DNA of 64,000 nucleotides from Hoyosella sp. YIM 151337 (GTDB lineage Bacteria; Actinomycetota; Actinomycetes; Mycobacteriales; Mycobacteriaceae), in the NCBI RefSeq assembly GCF_026041215.1, contig NZ_JAPEIQ010000030.1, forward strand, positions 186,001 to 250,000, in the 5' to 3' direction. Positions 30,854 to 40,999 of this stretch are shown piece after piece. Every line of letters starts with the position of its first letter. Position 1 is the first letter of the stretch. Position numbers and translations under genes: made by a program. The notes under the pieces were generated by a model that saw nothing but the letters and a program-made list of their open reading frames with translations, did no database searches and was not told the DNA's origin.

Positions 30854-32173
30854 TCACGCACACCTCGCGACCGCGCGGTCAAGTGCAGAAACCGCTGCAT
30901 CGAGCTCGTCGGCAGTGACGGCGAGCGACGGGCGGAAGCGGATACTGCGTTCGCCACAGCCGAGGAGGAAGACGCGCTCTCGGCGCTGAACATCAGCGAG
31001 AACACGGTCACGCACACCCCTGCTCGCGAGCGTGACCGCACACATCAAGCCCCGTCCGCGCGGGTCGGAAAGTACAGCGTGCTTGCGGGCGAGACCGGCG
31101 AGGGACCGCTGGAGATGGGCGCCGAGTTCTGCTGCTTTCTCGATGAGCCCGTCGGCTTCGATGACCTCGAGAATGCGTCGGCACCGCACCATGTCGGTAA
31201 GGTTCGCTCCGAAGGTGGAGTTGATGCGTGAACTGACCGTGAAGACGTTATCGGGTTCGTCATCGATGCGGCCCCCGGCCATGATTCCGCTGACATGAGC
31301 CTTCTTACCAAATACAACGATATCGGGTTCGAGCCCGAGTTGCTGATAGGCCCACGGCGTGCCGGTGAGGCCGCACCCCGTCTGGACCTCGTCGAGAACA
31401 AACAATGCGTCGTACTGGTGGCACAGTGCCTGCATTCCCTTGAGAAAACGGGCGCTCAGGTGGTGATCACCCCCCTCGCCCTGTATTGGCTCGGCAATGA
31501 AACAGGCGATGTCATAAGGGTGTTGCGCGAACGCCGCCCGGGCCTGCCCGAGCGCCTGCTCTTCGAGTTTGGCCACGTCACGCAGGTGCCCGTTGCGATC
31601 GGTACCTGGATAGGGGGACAGAATTCGTGGCCATTCGAATTTGGGGAAGCGATCCGTTTTGACTGGTTCGGTATTAGTTAGCGAGAGCGTATAGCCGGAT
31701 CGTCCATGGAAGGCATCCGTGAGATGCAAAACGCGGGAACCAAAGGCCCGGTTCTGACCGCGCGATTCATTACGCCGGCTCTTCCAGTCGAAGGCCGCCT
31801 TGAGTGCGTTTTCCACTGCATTCGCGCCACCGTCAATAAAGAACAGATGCGGTAATCGGGTGTCACCGACAACCCGGGCGAAAGTCGCCACGAAATGCGC
31901 CATCGGAATGCTGTACATATCCGAATTCGAGGGCTTATTCATGGCCGCTTGAAGTAATTCCTCCCGGAAGCCGGCATCATTCGCGAGTGCCGGATGGTTC
32001 ATGCCGAGGGCCGACGATGCGAAAAAGGTGAACATATCCAGGTATTCAGTGCCATCTCGTGCATCCACGAGCCACGATCCGTGTGATCGATCGAGATCGA
32101 GGACGAAGTCAAAACCGTCGGCGAGCATCCATTTGGAAATGATGCCGTGGACGTCGTGCGCTTCCGGGACCAT
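30854..32173 (-). CDS. lat: L-lysine 6-aminotransferase
   Basis: PLP enzyme converting lysine and 2-oxoglutarate to piperideine-6-carboxylate (alpha-aminoadipate semialdehyde) and glutamate. The 439 residues are typical of Lat (Rv3290c type). The PLP lysine is in VVFGKKAHVSG (K290 or K291). DEVQTG (about 261-266) holds the ring aspartate, and SGYTLSLTNTEPVKTDRFP is diagnostic. No Lrp-type regulator or aldehyde dehydrogenase is beside it here, whereas Rv3290c has the Lrp-type Rv3291c as neighbour. In the cell it may serve lysine breakdown or the stress response. Confidence 0.9.
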   Translation of the reverse strand: MVPEAHDVHGIISKWMLADGFDFVLDLDRSHGSWLVDARDGTEYLDMFTFFASSALGMNHPALANDAGFREELLQAAMNKPSNSDMYSIPMAHFVATFARVVGDTRLPHLFFIDGGANAVENALKAAFDWKSRRNESRGQNRAFGSRVLHLTDAFHGRSGYTLSLTNTEPVKTDRFPKFEWPRILSPYPGTDRNGHLRDVAKLEEQALGQARAAFAQHPYDIACFIAEPIQGEGGDHHLSARFLKGMQALCHQYDALFVLDEVQTGCGLTGTPWAYQQLGLEPDIVVFGKKAHVSGIMAGGRIDDEPDNVFTVSSRINSTFGANLTDMVRCRRILEVIEADGLIEKAAELGAHLQRSLAGLARKHAVLSDPRGRGLMCAVTLASRGVRDRVLADVQRRERVFLLGCGERSIRFRPSLAVTADELDAAVSALDRAVARCA

Positions 32174-32439
32174 CTACCCATGGTAGTGCGGCGGCGCCCC
32201 TCCCCTCCCCCGTTATGCAAACTAGAGCCGGTCGCCCGCCGGGCACTGCTCATGGAACGCCCGGGCACCAGATCGGGCGGCAGACCGGGCACCCCCGCCC
32301 GTGGTCGGGTGACCGGACATGCGCTAGCCGCCTGAGGGTGCCCGCTGCGGGCAGGTGCCGGTCGGCAGGGTGCCCGTGTGCATGACCGGTCACGTTCCTG
32401 GGCCTTGATCGAGCGCCCCATAGAAACGGAAATTCCTGG
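32174..32439. repeat. GC-rich intergenic stretch with inverted repeats
   Basis: Non-coding, very GC-rich DNA with CGGGCACCC at 32286-32294 and its complement GGGTGCCCG at 32336-32344 and 32368-32376. The elements could form alternative hairpins between the symporter stop and lat. No ORF was recognised. Confidence 0.5.
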
Positions 32440-33477
32440 TCAGGCCGGATGACCGGGGGACTCCGCGGCCCGACCGAGCCGTGAAGCCAGAATCGCACAG
32501 ACGACGAGCTGTATCTGGTGGAAGATCATCAACGGCAGGACAATCAGCCCGACAGCTTGTCCGGAGAAGAGAACTGTGGCCATCGGCAGACCGCTCGCGA
32601 GCGACTTTTTGGAACCGCAGAACAGGATGACTATCTGATCCGCGCGCGTGAAGCCGAGGAACCGGCCGGCGAGAGCCGTAAGGATGAGCACAACGCTGAG
32701 GACAATAGAGGAGAGAAACACGACCACGATCACCTGCTGGGCATTCACAATCTGCCAGATTCCTTCGCGCATGCTCTCGCTGAACGCGGCATAAACCACC
32801 AGAACAATCGACGCACGATCCACCAGCCTAGTGGGGCGCGCGTGTTTTATAAGAAAGCCACCGACGTACGGGCGTGCAAACTGACCGACGATGAAGGGCA
32901 GGAGAATTTGAAGAACGATGTTGACGATGGCACTCGGACTGACTTGGGCATGCCCGGTGGTATTCATTAGCGCTATGACCAGCAGCGGGGTCAGGAGAAC
33001 GCCGAGAAGATTCGAGGCCGACGCGCTGACAATTGCGCCGGCGACATTGCCGCGGGCGATCGACGTGAAAGCAATGGACGACTGAACAGTCGACGGCAGC
33101 AGGCAAAGAAAGAGAAATCCCGCGTATAAGCCAGGGGTCAGGACAGCAGGTTCGAGAAACTGCAGACTGATTCCTATAAACGGGAAAATCGCAAAAGTCG
33201 TGAACAGAACAACCAAATGCAATCGCCAATGGCCTAGGCCCTTCAGTGCATCGCTCGGCGCTATCCGGGTGCCGTATAAGAAGAACAGGAGGGCGATACA
33301 GGCGCGCATCGTCCATAGCGTGATTGTTTCCCACACGCCGGTCGCGGGAAATATGCTCGCGACTACGACAGCTGCGAATATCGCGAGGATGAATCCATCA
33401 ATTCCGTAGCGGGCGAGTCTGTTCACTTCAACAAACCTAGTGCCAGCGTTAGTGGTATGTCGTGCGAAATTCGTCAC
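32440..33477 (-). CDS. Bile acid:sodium symporter family transporter
   Basis: A 345-residue membrane protein with about ten segments. It matches the YfeH-like branch of the SBF family: LFFLYGTRIAPSDALKGLGHWRLHL, LPSTVQSSIAFTSIARGNVAGAIVSASASNLLGV and FCGSKKSLASGLPMA. The substrate is unknown; a bile acid is unlikely in the environment. The GTG at 33477 is assumed, and a GTG at 33426 is possible. A 10-bp palindrome, GTCACGTGAC (33498-33507), lies 21 bases upstream. Confidence 0.88.
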   Translation of the reverse strand: MTNFARHTTNAGTRFVEVNRLARYGIDGFILAIFAAVVVASIFPATGVWETITLWTMRACIALLFFLYGTRIAPSDALKGLGHWRLHLVVLFTTFAIFPFIGISLQFLEPAVLTPGLYAGFLFLCLLPSTVQSSIAFTSIARGNVAGAIVSASASNLLGVLLTPLLVIALMNTTGHAQVSPSAIVNIVLQILLPFIVGQFARPYVGGFLIKHARPTRLVDRASIVLVVYAAFSESMREGIWQIVNAQQVIVVVFLSSIVLSVVLILTALAGRFLGFTRADQIVILFCGSKKSLASGLPMATVLFSGQAVGLIVLPLMIFHQIQLVVCAILASRLGRAAESPGHPA

Positions 33478-33673
33478 TGTGGCCGTATAGCAGATGAGTC
33501 ACGTGACGAATCTAAAGGCTGTGCGAGGTGTCCGCTCTGTTGCCGCAGCTGAGACTGAATCGCGTGATTCCATCGCGACCTGCGTGTGACACAACCGTTG
33601 CGGGCGGGATGTGGCTGCCCGCGAGCATGCCCGTGGCGCCTCCGAGCGCTGTCCGGTCATGTCCGGATCTGAA

Positions 33674-34093
33674 TTAGCTCTGGTCGGAGCACTGATCGCC
33701 GGGGGAGCACGCCGCAGCGAGCGAGCACCCGCCGCACGTTGAGCAGCCAGACGAGGATGGCTGCGGCATCCGCCGTGCGGCGCTGATACCCATGTTCGCA
33801 CCCGCACCAGCCACCACAACGGCGGCGACCACGGTGACAACTACCACGATCGCCCCAACCCACCCACGCAAAATCAGACCGGTTACGCCACCGAACGTGA
33901 GGATGGTCGCGGCGCCAATCATGGTGGGCGCGGCAACCTTGTTGGCGAGGCTGAAAGTGGCGTCGTCACGCATCGTTTCTGGGGCCCGGACGCCGAAGAA
34001 TCGGTTGCGCGGGAGACGCTGAAGTGCGCCCGCAATACCTGACGTCAGTAGGTAGGCAGCAAAGAGGAACAGCACGATTGCAGCGACTAGCAC
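33674..34093 (-). CDS. SdpI-like membrane protein with cysteine-rich tail
   Basis: A small protein of about 139 residues from the GTG at 34093 (up to 171 from 34189). It has three to four membrane segments. The family segment LPRNRFFGVRAPETMRDDATFSLANKV is seen in SdpI/YfhL-type proteins. The C-terminus ends GCSTCGGCSLAAACSPGDQC, a Cys-rich tail that could bind metal. It takes the place of Rv0039c, a small membrane protein near leuS. The function is unknown, and the start is uncertain. Confidence 0.75.
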   Translation of the reverse strand: MLVAAIVLFLFAAYLLTSGIAGALQRLPRNRFFGVRAPETMRDDATFSLANKVAAPTMIGAATILTFGGVTGLILRGWVGAIVVVVTVVAAVVVAGAGANMGISAARRMPQPSSSGCSTCGGCSLAAACSPGDQCSDQS

Positions 34094-34221
34094 CGCACCA
34101 GCATACGGTGGATGCGGCCAGAGTCGGAATCTGGGGAGACATGCCAGTAGGCTTAGCGGGGCATCGTGTTCGCATTCAGGCGGACGCATCGGCGTAACGA
34201 CTCGGTAGGTAGACAGTCACA

Positions 34222-37125
34222 GTGAGTGATACAGGGACAGACACCAGGGCGGGCACTAATGAAGCCGCGCGCGATCTCACGCCGCCGTTCCGCTACACAG
34301 CTGAATTGGCAGGCGAGATAGAACGCCGCTGGCAGGCCCGGTGGAACGAACTGGGTTCTTTTCACGCACCCAACCCAGCCGGCCCGCTGGCGGGGGAGGT
34401 GCCGGACGACAAGCTCTTTGTACTTGACATGTTCCCGTATCCGTCGGGTGCTGGACTGCACGTTGGGCATCCGCTTGGTTTCATCGCGACGGATGTCTAC
34501 GCGCGGTACCACCGCATGCGTGGCCACAACGTGCTGCACACAATGGGGTTCGACAGTTTCGGGCTGCCAGCCGAGCAGTACGCCGTGCAGACGGGTACGC
34601 ATCCCAGAACGACGACCGAAGCCAATATCGAGCGCTACCTCGCACAGATCCGAAGGTTGGGGCTGGGTCACGATGAACGTCGCCGCGTTGCGACCACGGA
34701 CACGGAGTTCTACCACTGGACACAGTGGATCTTCCTGCAGATTTATAACGCATGGTACGACCACGACCTTGGTCGGGCACGCCATATCGATACCCTGATC
34801 GGTCAGTTCGAGTCAGGTGCCCGGGCAGTGCCCGGGGGGCGGCCGTGGGCAGTGCTCACGGCGGCCGAGCAGCATGCGGTCTTAGAGGACTATCGGCTGG
34901 TCTACCATTCGAATGCGCTTGTCAACTGGTGCCCGGGCTTGGGCACAGTGCTGGCAAATGAGGAAGTGACAGCTGATGGCCGCAGCGAGCGCGGGAACTT
35001 CCCCGTTTTCCGGAAACATCTGCAGCAGTGGATGATGCGTATCACCACGTATGCGGACCGGTTGCTCGACGATCTCGATTTGCTTGACTGGCCGGACAAG
35101 GTCAAGACAATGCAGCGTAACTGGATAGGTCGCTCGCGGGGAGCGAACGTGGAATTCGCCACACCGCTTGGCCGCGACATCGAAGTCTTCACGACTCGGC
35201 CGGACACGCTTTTTGGCGCTACCTATATGGTCCTCGCTCCGGAGCACGACATGGTGGACGCACTAGTCGCTGACAGGTGGCCCGACGACGTGGATTCACG
35301 GTGGACGGGGGGAGCGCGCACGCCCTCGGCCGCGGTATCCGCGTACCGTGCGGCGATCGCGTCGAAATCGGATCTCGAACGTCAAGAGAACAGGGACAAG
35401 ACCGGCGTATTTCTGGGGACGTATGCGACGAACCCAGTCAACGGTCATGAGATCCCGGTATTCATCGCGGACTATGTCCTCACGGGCTATGGGACGGGTG
35501 CCATCATGGCTGTTCCCGGCCACGACGAGCGTGACTTCGAGTTCGCGACGGCATTCGGCCTCGAAATCGTGCGCGTCGTTTCGCAGCCGGGAGTTGACCC
35601 GAACGCCCCGCTCGAGGCGGCGTATGCGGGTGACGGTGTGGCGGTGAACTCCGCTAACGCTGAAGGTCTCGATATCAATGGCTTAGCAGTCGAGGCGGCG
35701 AAATCCCACATGATCGCCTGGCTCGAGCAGCGTGGCCGGGGCAAGGGGACAGTGCAGTACAAACTGCGCGACTGGCTTTTCGCGCGGCAGCGATACTGGG
35801 GTGAGCCATTCCCGATCGTTTATGACGAGGACGGTGTGGCACATGCGCTTCCAGAGTCAATGCTGCCAGTGGAGCTCCCGGCTCTGAGTGACTACGCCCC
35901 GGTGACGTTCGATCCCGACGATGCGAGTTCGGAGCCGTCTCCGCCGCTGGCCAAGGCTGCGGATTGGGTCAACGTCGAACTCGATCTGGGTGACGGGCTA
36001 AAGAAGTACCGGCGGGACACCAACGTGATGCCGCAATGGGCTGGTAGTTCCTGGTACCAGTTGCGCTATATCGACCCCACAAACTCGGACGAACTGTGCG
36101 CAAAGGAGAACGAGGCGTACTGGGTTGGTCCGCGCCCAGAGATACATGGGCCACGCGATCCAGGTGGCGTTGACTTGTACGTCGGGGGTGTCGAACATGC
36201 GGTGCTGCATCTGCTCTACGCGCGCTTCTGGCACAAGGTGCTCCACGACCTCGGGCACGTAACGTCGAGCGAGCCTTATCGTCGGCTCTTCAACCAGGGG
36301 TATATCCAGGCTTTCGCCTACACCGATTCTCGTGGCGTTTATGTGGCTGCGGACGAGGTCGAGGAACGCGAAGGCGCATTCTTCTGGAGAAACGTCGACG
36401 GTGATGAGGTCGAGGTTTATCAGGAGTACGGCAAGATGGGAAAGAGCCTCAAGAATTCCGTCACTCCTGACGAAATTGCGGAGAACTACGGTGCGGACAC
36501 GCTCCGTGTCTATGAGATGTCGATGGGTCCGCTCGACGCGTCGCGTCCCTGGGCCACTAAAGACGTGGTCGGTGCGCATCGCTTCTTACAACGAGCATGG
36601 CGGCTCGTGGTGGACGAAAGCAGCGGACAGCTTCGCGTAACCAGCGAGGACTTAGACGAGCGCACGCTGCGGATTCTGCACAAGACCATCGCTGGGGTTG
36701 ACGAGGAGTACGCGTCGCTGCGAATGAACACCGCAGGCGCGAAACTCATTGAGTTGACGAACCACCTCACCAAAGCGTTTCCCAATGGTGCGCCTCGTAC
36801 CGCTGTGGAACCGCTGGTCTTGATGATGGCTCCGCTAGCTCCGCACACCGCCGAGGAATTGTGGTCGCGGTTGGGGCACGAAAGCCCTCTTGCCCACGGA
36901 CCCTTCCCGATCGCGGACGAGAACTGGCTGACAGAAGACTCCGTCGAATACCCAATCCAGATCAACGGAAAGGTTCGCGGCCGCGTTACCGTGCCTGCCG
37001 ATGCGTCCCGTGAGCAAGTCGAAGCTGCGGCTCTGGAGGACAGCAAGATTGCGGGGTTCATTGAGGGACGGACGCCGCGCAAGGTGATTGTTGTCCCGGG
37101 AAAAATGGTGAACGTGGTGCTGTAA
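34222..37125 (+). CDS. leuS: Leucyl-tRNA synthetase
   Basis: Class I synthetase charging tRNA-Leu. The 967 residues show the HIGH motif as HVGH (80-83) and the KMSKS motif as KMGKS (738-742). The CP1 editing domain lies between them, with the T-rich editing motif [17 protein letters not shown] 34222 is the start. It stands alone, divergent from the SdpI-like gene, and corresponds to Rv0041. Confidence 0.97.
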   Translation: MSDTGTDTRAGTNEAARDLTPPFRYTAELAGEIERRWQARWNELGSFHAPNPAGPLAGEVPDDKLFVLDMFPYPSGAGLHVGHPLGFIATDVYARYHRMRGHNVLHTMGFDSFGLPAEQYAVQTGTHPRTTTEANIERYLAQIRRLGLGHDERRRVATTDTEFYHWTQWIFLQIYNAWYDHDLGRARHIDTLIGQFESGARAVPGGRPWAVLTAAEQHAVLEDYRLVYHSNALVNWCPGLGTVLANEEVTADGRSERGNFPVFRKHLQQWMMRITTYADRLLDDLDLLDWPDKVKTMQRNWIGRSRGANVEFATPLGRDIEVFTTRPDTLFGATYMVLAPEHDMVDALVADRWPDDVDSRWTGGARTPSAAVSAYRAAIASKSDLERQENRDKTGVFLGTYATNPVNGHEIPVFIADYVLTGYGTGAIMAVPGHDERDFEFATAFGLEIVRVVSQPGVDPNAPLEAAYAGDGVAVNSANAEGLDINGLAVEAAKSHMIAWLEQRGRGKGTVQYKLRDWLFARQRYWGEPFPIVYDEDGVAHALPESMLPVELPALSDYAPVTFDPDDASSEPSPPLAKAADWVNVELDLGDGLKKYRRDTNVMPQWAGSSWYQLRYIDPTNSDELCAKENEAYWVGPRPEIHGPRDPGGVDLYVGGVEHAVLHLLYARFWHKVLHDLGHVTSSEPYRRLFNQGYIQAFAYTDSRGVYVAADEVEEREGAFFWRNVDGDEVEVYQEYGKMGKSLKNSVTPDEIAENYGADTLRVYEMSMGPLDASRPWATKDVVGAHRFLQRAWRLVVDESSGQLRVTSEDLDERTLRILHKTIAGVDEEYASLRMNTAGAKLIELTNHLTKAFPNGAPRTAVEPLVLMMAPLAPHTAEELWSRLGHESPLAHGPFPIADENWLTEDSVEYPIQINGKVRGRVTVPADASREQVEAAALEDSKIAGFIEGRTPRKVIVVPGKMVNVVL

Positions 37126-37210
37126 CCTCGCCGGAACCGTCCCGTTTGAGAAGGTGCAGCGTTACCATTTGATCACCTGCACCGTCTCACTCAGCGCGAG
37201 GAGTCCGGCC

Positions 37211-37531
37211 ATGAAGAGGGTTGTCGTTCGAGCAGCCGCGGGACTGTCGCTGTCAGCGGGTATCGGCCTGGGATTCGCTGGTGCAGCAGCGGCGGCACCG
37301 TCCGTCACTGCATGGGACCTCGGTATCGCGACCGCGGTCGAAATCCACTCTCCGGGACAGCTGTGTATTACTGCCCCGCAAGGTGTGCCGGTCGGCCCAT
37401 ACACGATCATCCCGAAAGTTCTGGTGCCACCAGTCCTCGGTGAGGTCGGTGGTGTGACCGTGGTGTGCGCGCCGGGGGCAGCTGGGCCTGCGGATGTACA
37501 TTCTGGCATTGGCTACACACCCATCCTCTGA
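37211..37531 (+). CDS. Small secreted protein
   Basis: A 106-residue protein with a clear signal peptide (MKRVVVRAAAGLSLSAGIGL..., cut near AAAAA). The mature part of about 75 residues has two cysteines and several glycines and prolines. GAGGAG lies six bases before the ATG. I do not recognise the family. It ends tail to tail with the SDR gene. The open frame continues to 37154 but the signal peptide fixes the start. Confidence 0.75.
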   Translation: MKRVVVRAAAGLSLSAGIGLGFAGAAAAAPSVTAWDLGIATAVEIHSPGQLCITAPQGVPVGPYTIIPKVLVPPVLGEVGGVTVVCAPGAAGPADVHSGIGYTPIL

Positions 37532-37538
37532 CAGCGGA

Positions 37539-38216
37539 TTACCGCTTGATCGGCCGCAAGACGATCTCCGTGGGATGGCAGTCAGCGGGCGTTCGGATCG
37601 CGTTGCCGACAGCGAGGGCCACAGTTGACGGCTTGAGAAAGTCGTCAGGCGTGTACTCACTTTTCCCTTCGGCGGCGACGATCGCGCGCTGCATGTCGGT
37701 ATCGATGCGTCCCGGATGAATTGACGTGACGCGCAGTCGGGGCTCCTCCGCGCGCAGTCCTTCCGCGAACGCACGAAGCGCGAATTTGGAAGCGGCGTAA
37801 GCACTCCAATCGGGGCGGACCCTGAGCCCGGCGCCGGAGTTGATGAAGACGACGTGGCCGCCCGCCCTGAGTAGCGCCGGCAAAAGCATTCGCGTGAGGT
37901 GGACAACGGCAAACACATTGAGTTCCATCGTGTCGCGCCACGTGTCAAGTGCGGTGTCGGCGATGCTCCCAATTTCCGCATAGCCGGCATTGTGAACTAG
38001 AACGTCGAGTTCATCGATTCCCTCGCACGCCGCTGTAACGGCACTAAAATCCGTCAGATCAACCGGCCAGGGCGTGGCATCGGGAAGGTGTCCGGCAAGA
38101 GGTTTGAGCGCCTCCGCGTGACGCCCCCCTAGCAGCAATCGGTGCGTAGATTCGAGTTCCTGCGCGATCGCCGCGCCGAGTCCGCGGCTTGCTCCAGTGA
38201 TGAGTGCGAGAGGCAT
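37539..38216 (-). CDS. Short-chain dehydrogenase/reductase
   Basis: A 225-residue NAD(P)-dependent oxidoreductase of the classical SDR family. The cofactor motif TGASRGLG is at 7-14, NAG at about 74-76, the catalytic serine in INSGAG, and YAASK (YxxxK) at about 137-141. The substrate is unknown. It is short for the family but complete. Confidence 0.92.
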   Translation of the reverse strand: MPLALITGASRGLGAAIAQELESTHRLLLGGRHAEALKPLAGHLPDATPWPVDLTDFSAVTAACEGIDELDVLVHNAGYAEIGSIADTALDTWRDTMELNVFAVVHLTRMLLPALLRAGGHVVFINSGAGLRVRPDWSAYAASKFALRAFAEGLRAEEPRLRVTSIHPGRIDTDMQRAIVAAEGKSEYTPDDFLKPSTVALAVGNAIRTPADCHPTEIVLRPIKR

Positions 38217-38594
38217 AAGGCTCAGGCTAGTCGTGGGATGCGACGGGTATCGAAGTGTGACGCGTTTGCGATCGCCGTTCGGAATAATTCTGGGAGTGAG
38301 GCGCCTCGGCCTGCTCCCGGGTCACCCTGCCCGCGGGCATGCCCGAATCATTTTTGGTCGGTGCCCGGTCAGGTGATCGACCCAGATAACCCCAGTTGAA
38401 ACGGATGCTCACGTCCAGATCCGGTCGCCTGCCCGGAGGTTGGGAGCGGGGCAGACGACCGGCCCAGCGGAGGGGGAGAAACGGGAGCGATCAGGAGAAG
38501 GGGATTGCGTATGCCCAACCGGATGCATCCCGACGGGCTAGCATGTGCCCAACGAAACGTCCTGCTACAGGAATGTATTGAGGGGGCTTAGGGC
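38217..38594. other. Intergenic region between the SDR and a small secreted gene
   Basis: 378 bases without a convincing gene. It holds the 12-bp palindrome CGGGCATGCCCG (38334-38345) followed by a short T-run, which might end a plus-strand transcript. An open frame at 38396-38581 has no homology I can see and an unnatural composition. The secreted gene at 38595 follows GAGGGGG and a plausible leader. Confidence 0.5.
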
Positions 38595-38942
38595 ATGAAG
38601 ATTCGGCGAATGGCTGCTGCGGGGGCAAGCGTTGCGGCGCTGACACTGGGCGGATTGTTTTCCGCGGCCGCAGCGGGACAGGCTCAACAGCCAGCGGATT
38701 GTCCTTCGCTTCCCATGGGTGTCGCGGGCCTGTCGCTATGCCTCGATGGCGTCGGTGAACATCGCATTGTGATGGACTGCGTCGACCGCGTGTTCCCCCA
38801 GATTGGGGGCAGCAGCCACGGCTTCACCACGATGCGAGTGACTGGCCCTTGGATGCCAGTGGGCCAGCCCTCATTCGCAACGTGCTTGGGCGAGGGCGGC
38901 ATGCTCCCGATCACCCAGACTCTGTGGGTGGAGCGGCGCTAG
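38595..38942 (+). CDS. Small secreted cysteine-containing protein
   Basis: A 115-residue protein with a signal peptide (MKIRRMAAAGASVAALTLGGLFSAAAAGQAQ) and a mature part with four cysteines, likely two disulfides. It ends at PITQTLWVERR. I do not recognise the family. Its TAG and the PhoX TAG share the bases CTAG (38939-38942), so the two genes converge with a four-base overlap. Confidence 0.75.
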   Translation: MKIRRMAAAGASVAALTLGGLFSAAAAGQAQQPADCPSLPMGVAGLSLCLDGVGEHRIVMDCVDRVFPQIGGSSHGFTTMRVTGPWMPVGQPSFATCLGEGGMLPITQTLWVERR

Positions 38943-40999
38943 CCCTTCCACGCCACCACGACGGCGGGCCGGGGTTGCGCATCGCCGCCGTCCGGCCAAT
39001 GTGATCCGGGGGATTCGGCGGTGTAGTCGTCACTTTCACCGGGGTGCTGCACGCAGACAACCACCCTGTCTTCAGTGACGATAGGCCCACAGGTTTCCGC
39101 GCCGACGGGGACGCTCAAAAACTGTTTGGTCTCACCGCGCCGCGGGCCTTGCAGCACCACCGAGAACAGGCCATCGTTCGCGCCAAGTGCGTTCCCGTCG
39201 GTGGATATCCAGAGGTTTCCGTAGGGATCGAACGCGACGTTGTCCGGGCATGAGATGGGACTGACTCGGGACTTATCGAAGCCGCCGAAGTACGTATCTG
39301 CCGCCGCTGGATCACCACAGACAAGCAGCAGGTTCCATCTGAACGCAGTGCCCGCGTGGTCATCAGTGATTTCGAGTATGTGCCCGTTTTTGTTGTTGTG
39401 GCGCGGGTTCGCCTCGTCGGCCGATGGATAGTTATCGGTACCCCGCCTGGTGTTGTTCGTGAGGGCCGCGTAAACCTTTCCGGTCCGGGGATTCGCTTCG
39501 ATGTCTTCCGGCCGATCCATCTTCGTCGCGCCGACCGTGTCCGCGGCGAGCCGAGTGAACACGGCGACCTCTTGCACCGAGAATCCATCGACGAGGGATT
39601 CCGCGGAATCTGCGGAAGCCCGGAGCAGCGGAATCCACTCACCGGTCCCATCGAACGCGCCATCCGAGGGCAATTCGCCGGAGCCATCGATCTCTGCGCT
39701 GGGCGAGTTGCCCAGAAATCGTGCGACATAGAGGGTGCCCTCGTCGAGGATCGCCATGTTATGCCGCAGCGCGGACGCGCCATCACCGCGCATTATCTTT
39801 CGTGAGGAAACGAACTTGTAGATGTAGTCAAAGCGTTCGTCATCACCCATGTACGCGACAACGGTCCCGTCGGCGGTTACGTGGATGGTCGCGCCTTCAT
39901 GTTTGAATCGCCCCAGGGCGGTGTGCTTGACCGGAGTGGAAGTGGCGTCCCACGGGTTGATTTCGACGATGTAGCCAAACCGATTCGGTTCGTTCGGCTC
40001 TTTGGCCTGGTCGAAGCGCGGATCGTAGTTTTCCCAGCGGCGCTCGGAAGCGGCTCCCGTGATGCCGTACCGTTTGACGCGTGCGCGGGCAGCGTCCCCG
40101 CTGATGGTGTCACCGTTCGCGAAGTATTGGTTGAAGTTCTCCTCGCCGGACAGGATCGTTCCCCACGGTGTCACACCGCCCGCACAATTGTTGAGCGTGC
40201 CTCGCACGGTTGTTCCGGCCGGGTCCGCGGAGGTCCGGACAAAGTCGCTGCCCGCGGCGGGACCGGTAAGGGTGAACTCGGTCGTCGCGGTGATCCGGCG
40301 GCTGAATTCGGAGATGACTGGCGTGAGCTTTCCGGATCCCGCCTCACCGCGCACCTTCAGCACCGAAAGACCGTGTGCTGCCCATGCGATTCGCACTTGT
40401 TCTTCAGTGGGTGCTGCTTCGTCGTAACCGTAGAACATTGCTGGTTCAGTGGTGTACTCGTGGTTGACGACGAGCAAGTACTCACTCGCCGCGCCTGGGA
40501 TCGGCAGTAGTGCTGCGAAGTCGTTGTTGTAACCGAACTGCTTCTCTTGCGCGGCGGCGGTGTGGTTCGCGAAGTCGAACTCTGGCGCTCCGGGCAGTAC
40601 CGGATCGCCCCAGCGAATCACCACGTCGCTGCTGTAACCCCGGGGCACTACGACGGCGTCTTCAGTGTTTGGCGGGACGGCTTCATAATCGAGGCCGCGC
40701 GGCGGGGGAATGTGGTCCAGTGACGAACCCCCAGCTGCCCCGCCAGACCCCGGCTGGGCGGCAGCCGTGCCGGTACTGTGCGCGAATAGCGCGCCGGCAC
40801 TCAGCATCGTGAGGGCTCCGCCGCGCAGCACAGTGCGCCGATCCAGCGTACGCCGGGCGACGTCGCGGAAATAGGGGTTCTCGGAGGTGTTGGGAATTGG
40901 TTGTGCGCACGCATCGCCGCATCGGTACCTGCATGTCAAATGCGACCGGGACGAGGTCCCGTCGTGCGCGACGAAAAGCGAGAGGGGCTGCAGTATCAC
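38939..40999 (-). CDS. PhoX-like phosphatase, Tat-exported (DUF839)
   Basis: A 686-residue periplasmic-type protein of the PhoX family, which hydrolyses phosphoesters with Ca and Fe. The characteristic N-terminus (SRSHLTCRYRCGDACAQPIPNTSENPYF) precedes a Tat signal with RRTVLRGGALTMLSAGALF (54-72). Family segments are PRGYSSDVVIRWGDPVL, YNNDFAALLP, LLVVNHEYTTEP, NCAGGVTPWGTILSGEENFNQYF and RPEDIEANPRTGKVYAALTNN. The start GTG at 40999 is weakly supported. Phosphate-starvation control is possible, but I see no clear PhoP box. Confidence 0.9.
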   Translation of the reverse strand: MILQPLSLFVAHDGTSSRSHLTCRYRCGDACAQPIPNTSENPYFRDVARRTLDRRTVLRGGALTMLSAGALFAHSTGTAAAQPGSGGAAGGSSLDHIPPPRGLDYEAVPPNTEDAVVVPRGYSSDVVIRWGDPVLPGAPEFDFANHTAAAQEKQFGYNNDFAALLPIPGAASEYLLVVNHEYTTEPAMFYGYDEAAPTEEQVRIAWAAHGLSVLKVRGEAGSGKLTPVISEFSRRITATTEFTLTGPAAGSDFVRTSADPAGTTVRGTLNNCAGGVTPWGTILSGEENFNQYFANGDTISGDAARARVKRYGITGAASERRWENYDPRFDQAKEPNEPNRFGYIVEINPWDATSTPVKHTALGRFKHEGATIHVTADGTVVAYMGDDERFDYIYKFVSSRKIMRGDGASALRHNMAILDEGTLYVARFLGNSPSAEIDGSGELPSDGAFDGTGEWIPLLRASADSAESLVDGFSVQEVAVFTRLAADTVGATKMDRPEDIEANPRTGKVYAALTNNTRRGTDNYPSADEANPRHNNKNGHILEITDDHAGTAFRWNLLLVCGDPAAADTYFGGFDKSRVSPISCPDNVAFDPYGNLWISTDGNALGANDGLFSVVLQGPRRGETKQFLSVPVGAETCGPIVTEDRVVVCVQHPGESDDYTAESPGSHWPDGGDAQPRPAVVVAWKG

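Noticed and set aside
38396-38581. 61-residue ORF before the second small secreted gene
   Set aside because: No homology recognised, biased composition and no ribosome binding site.
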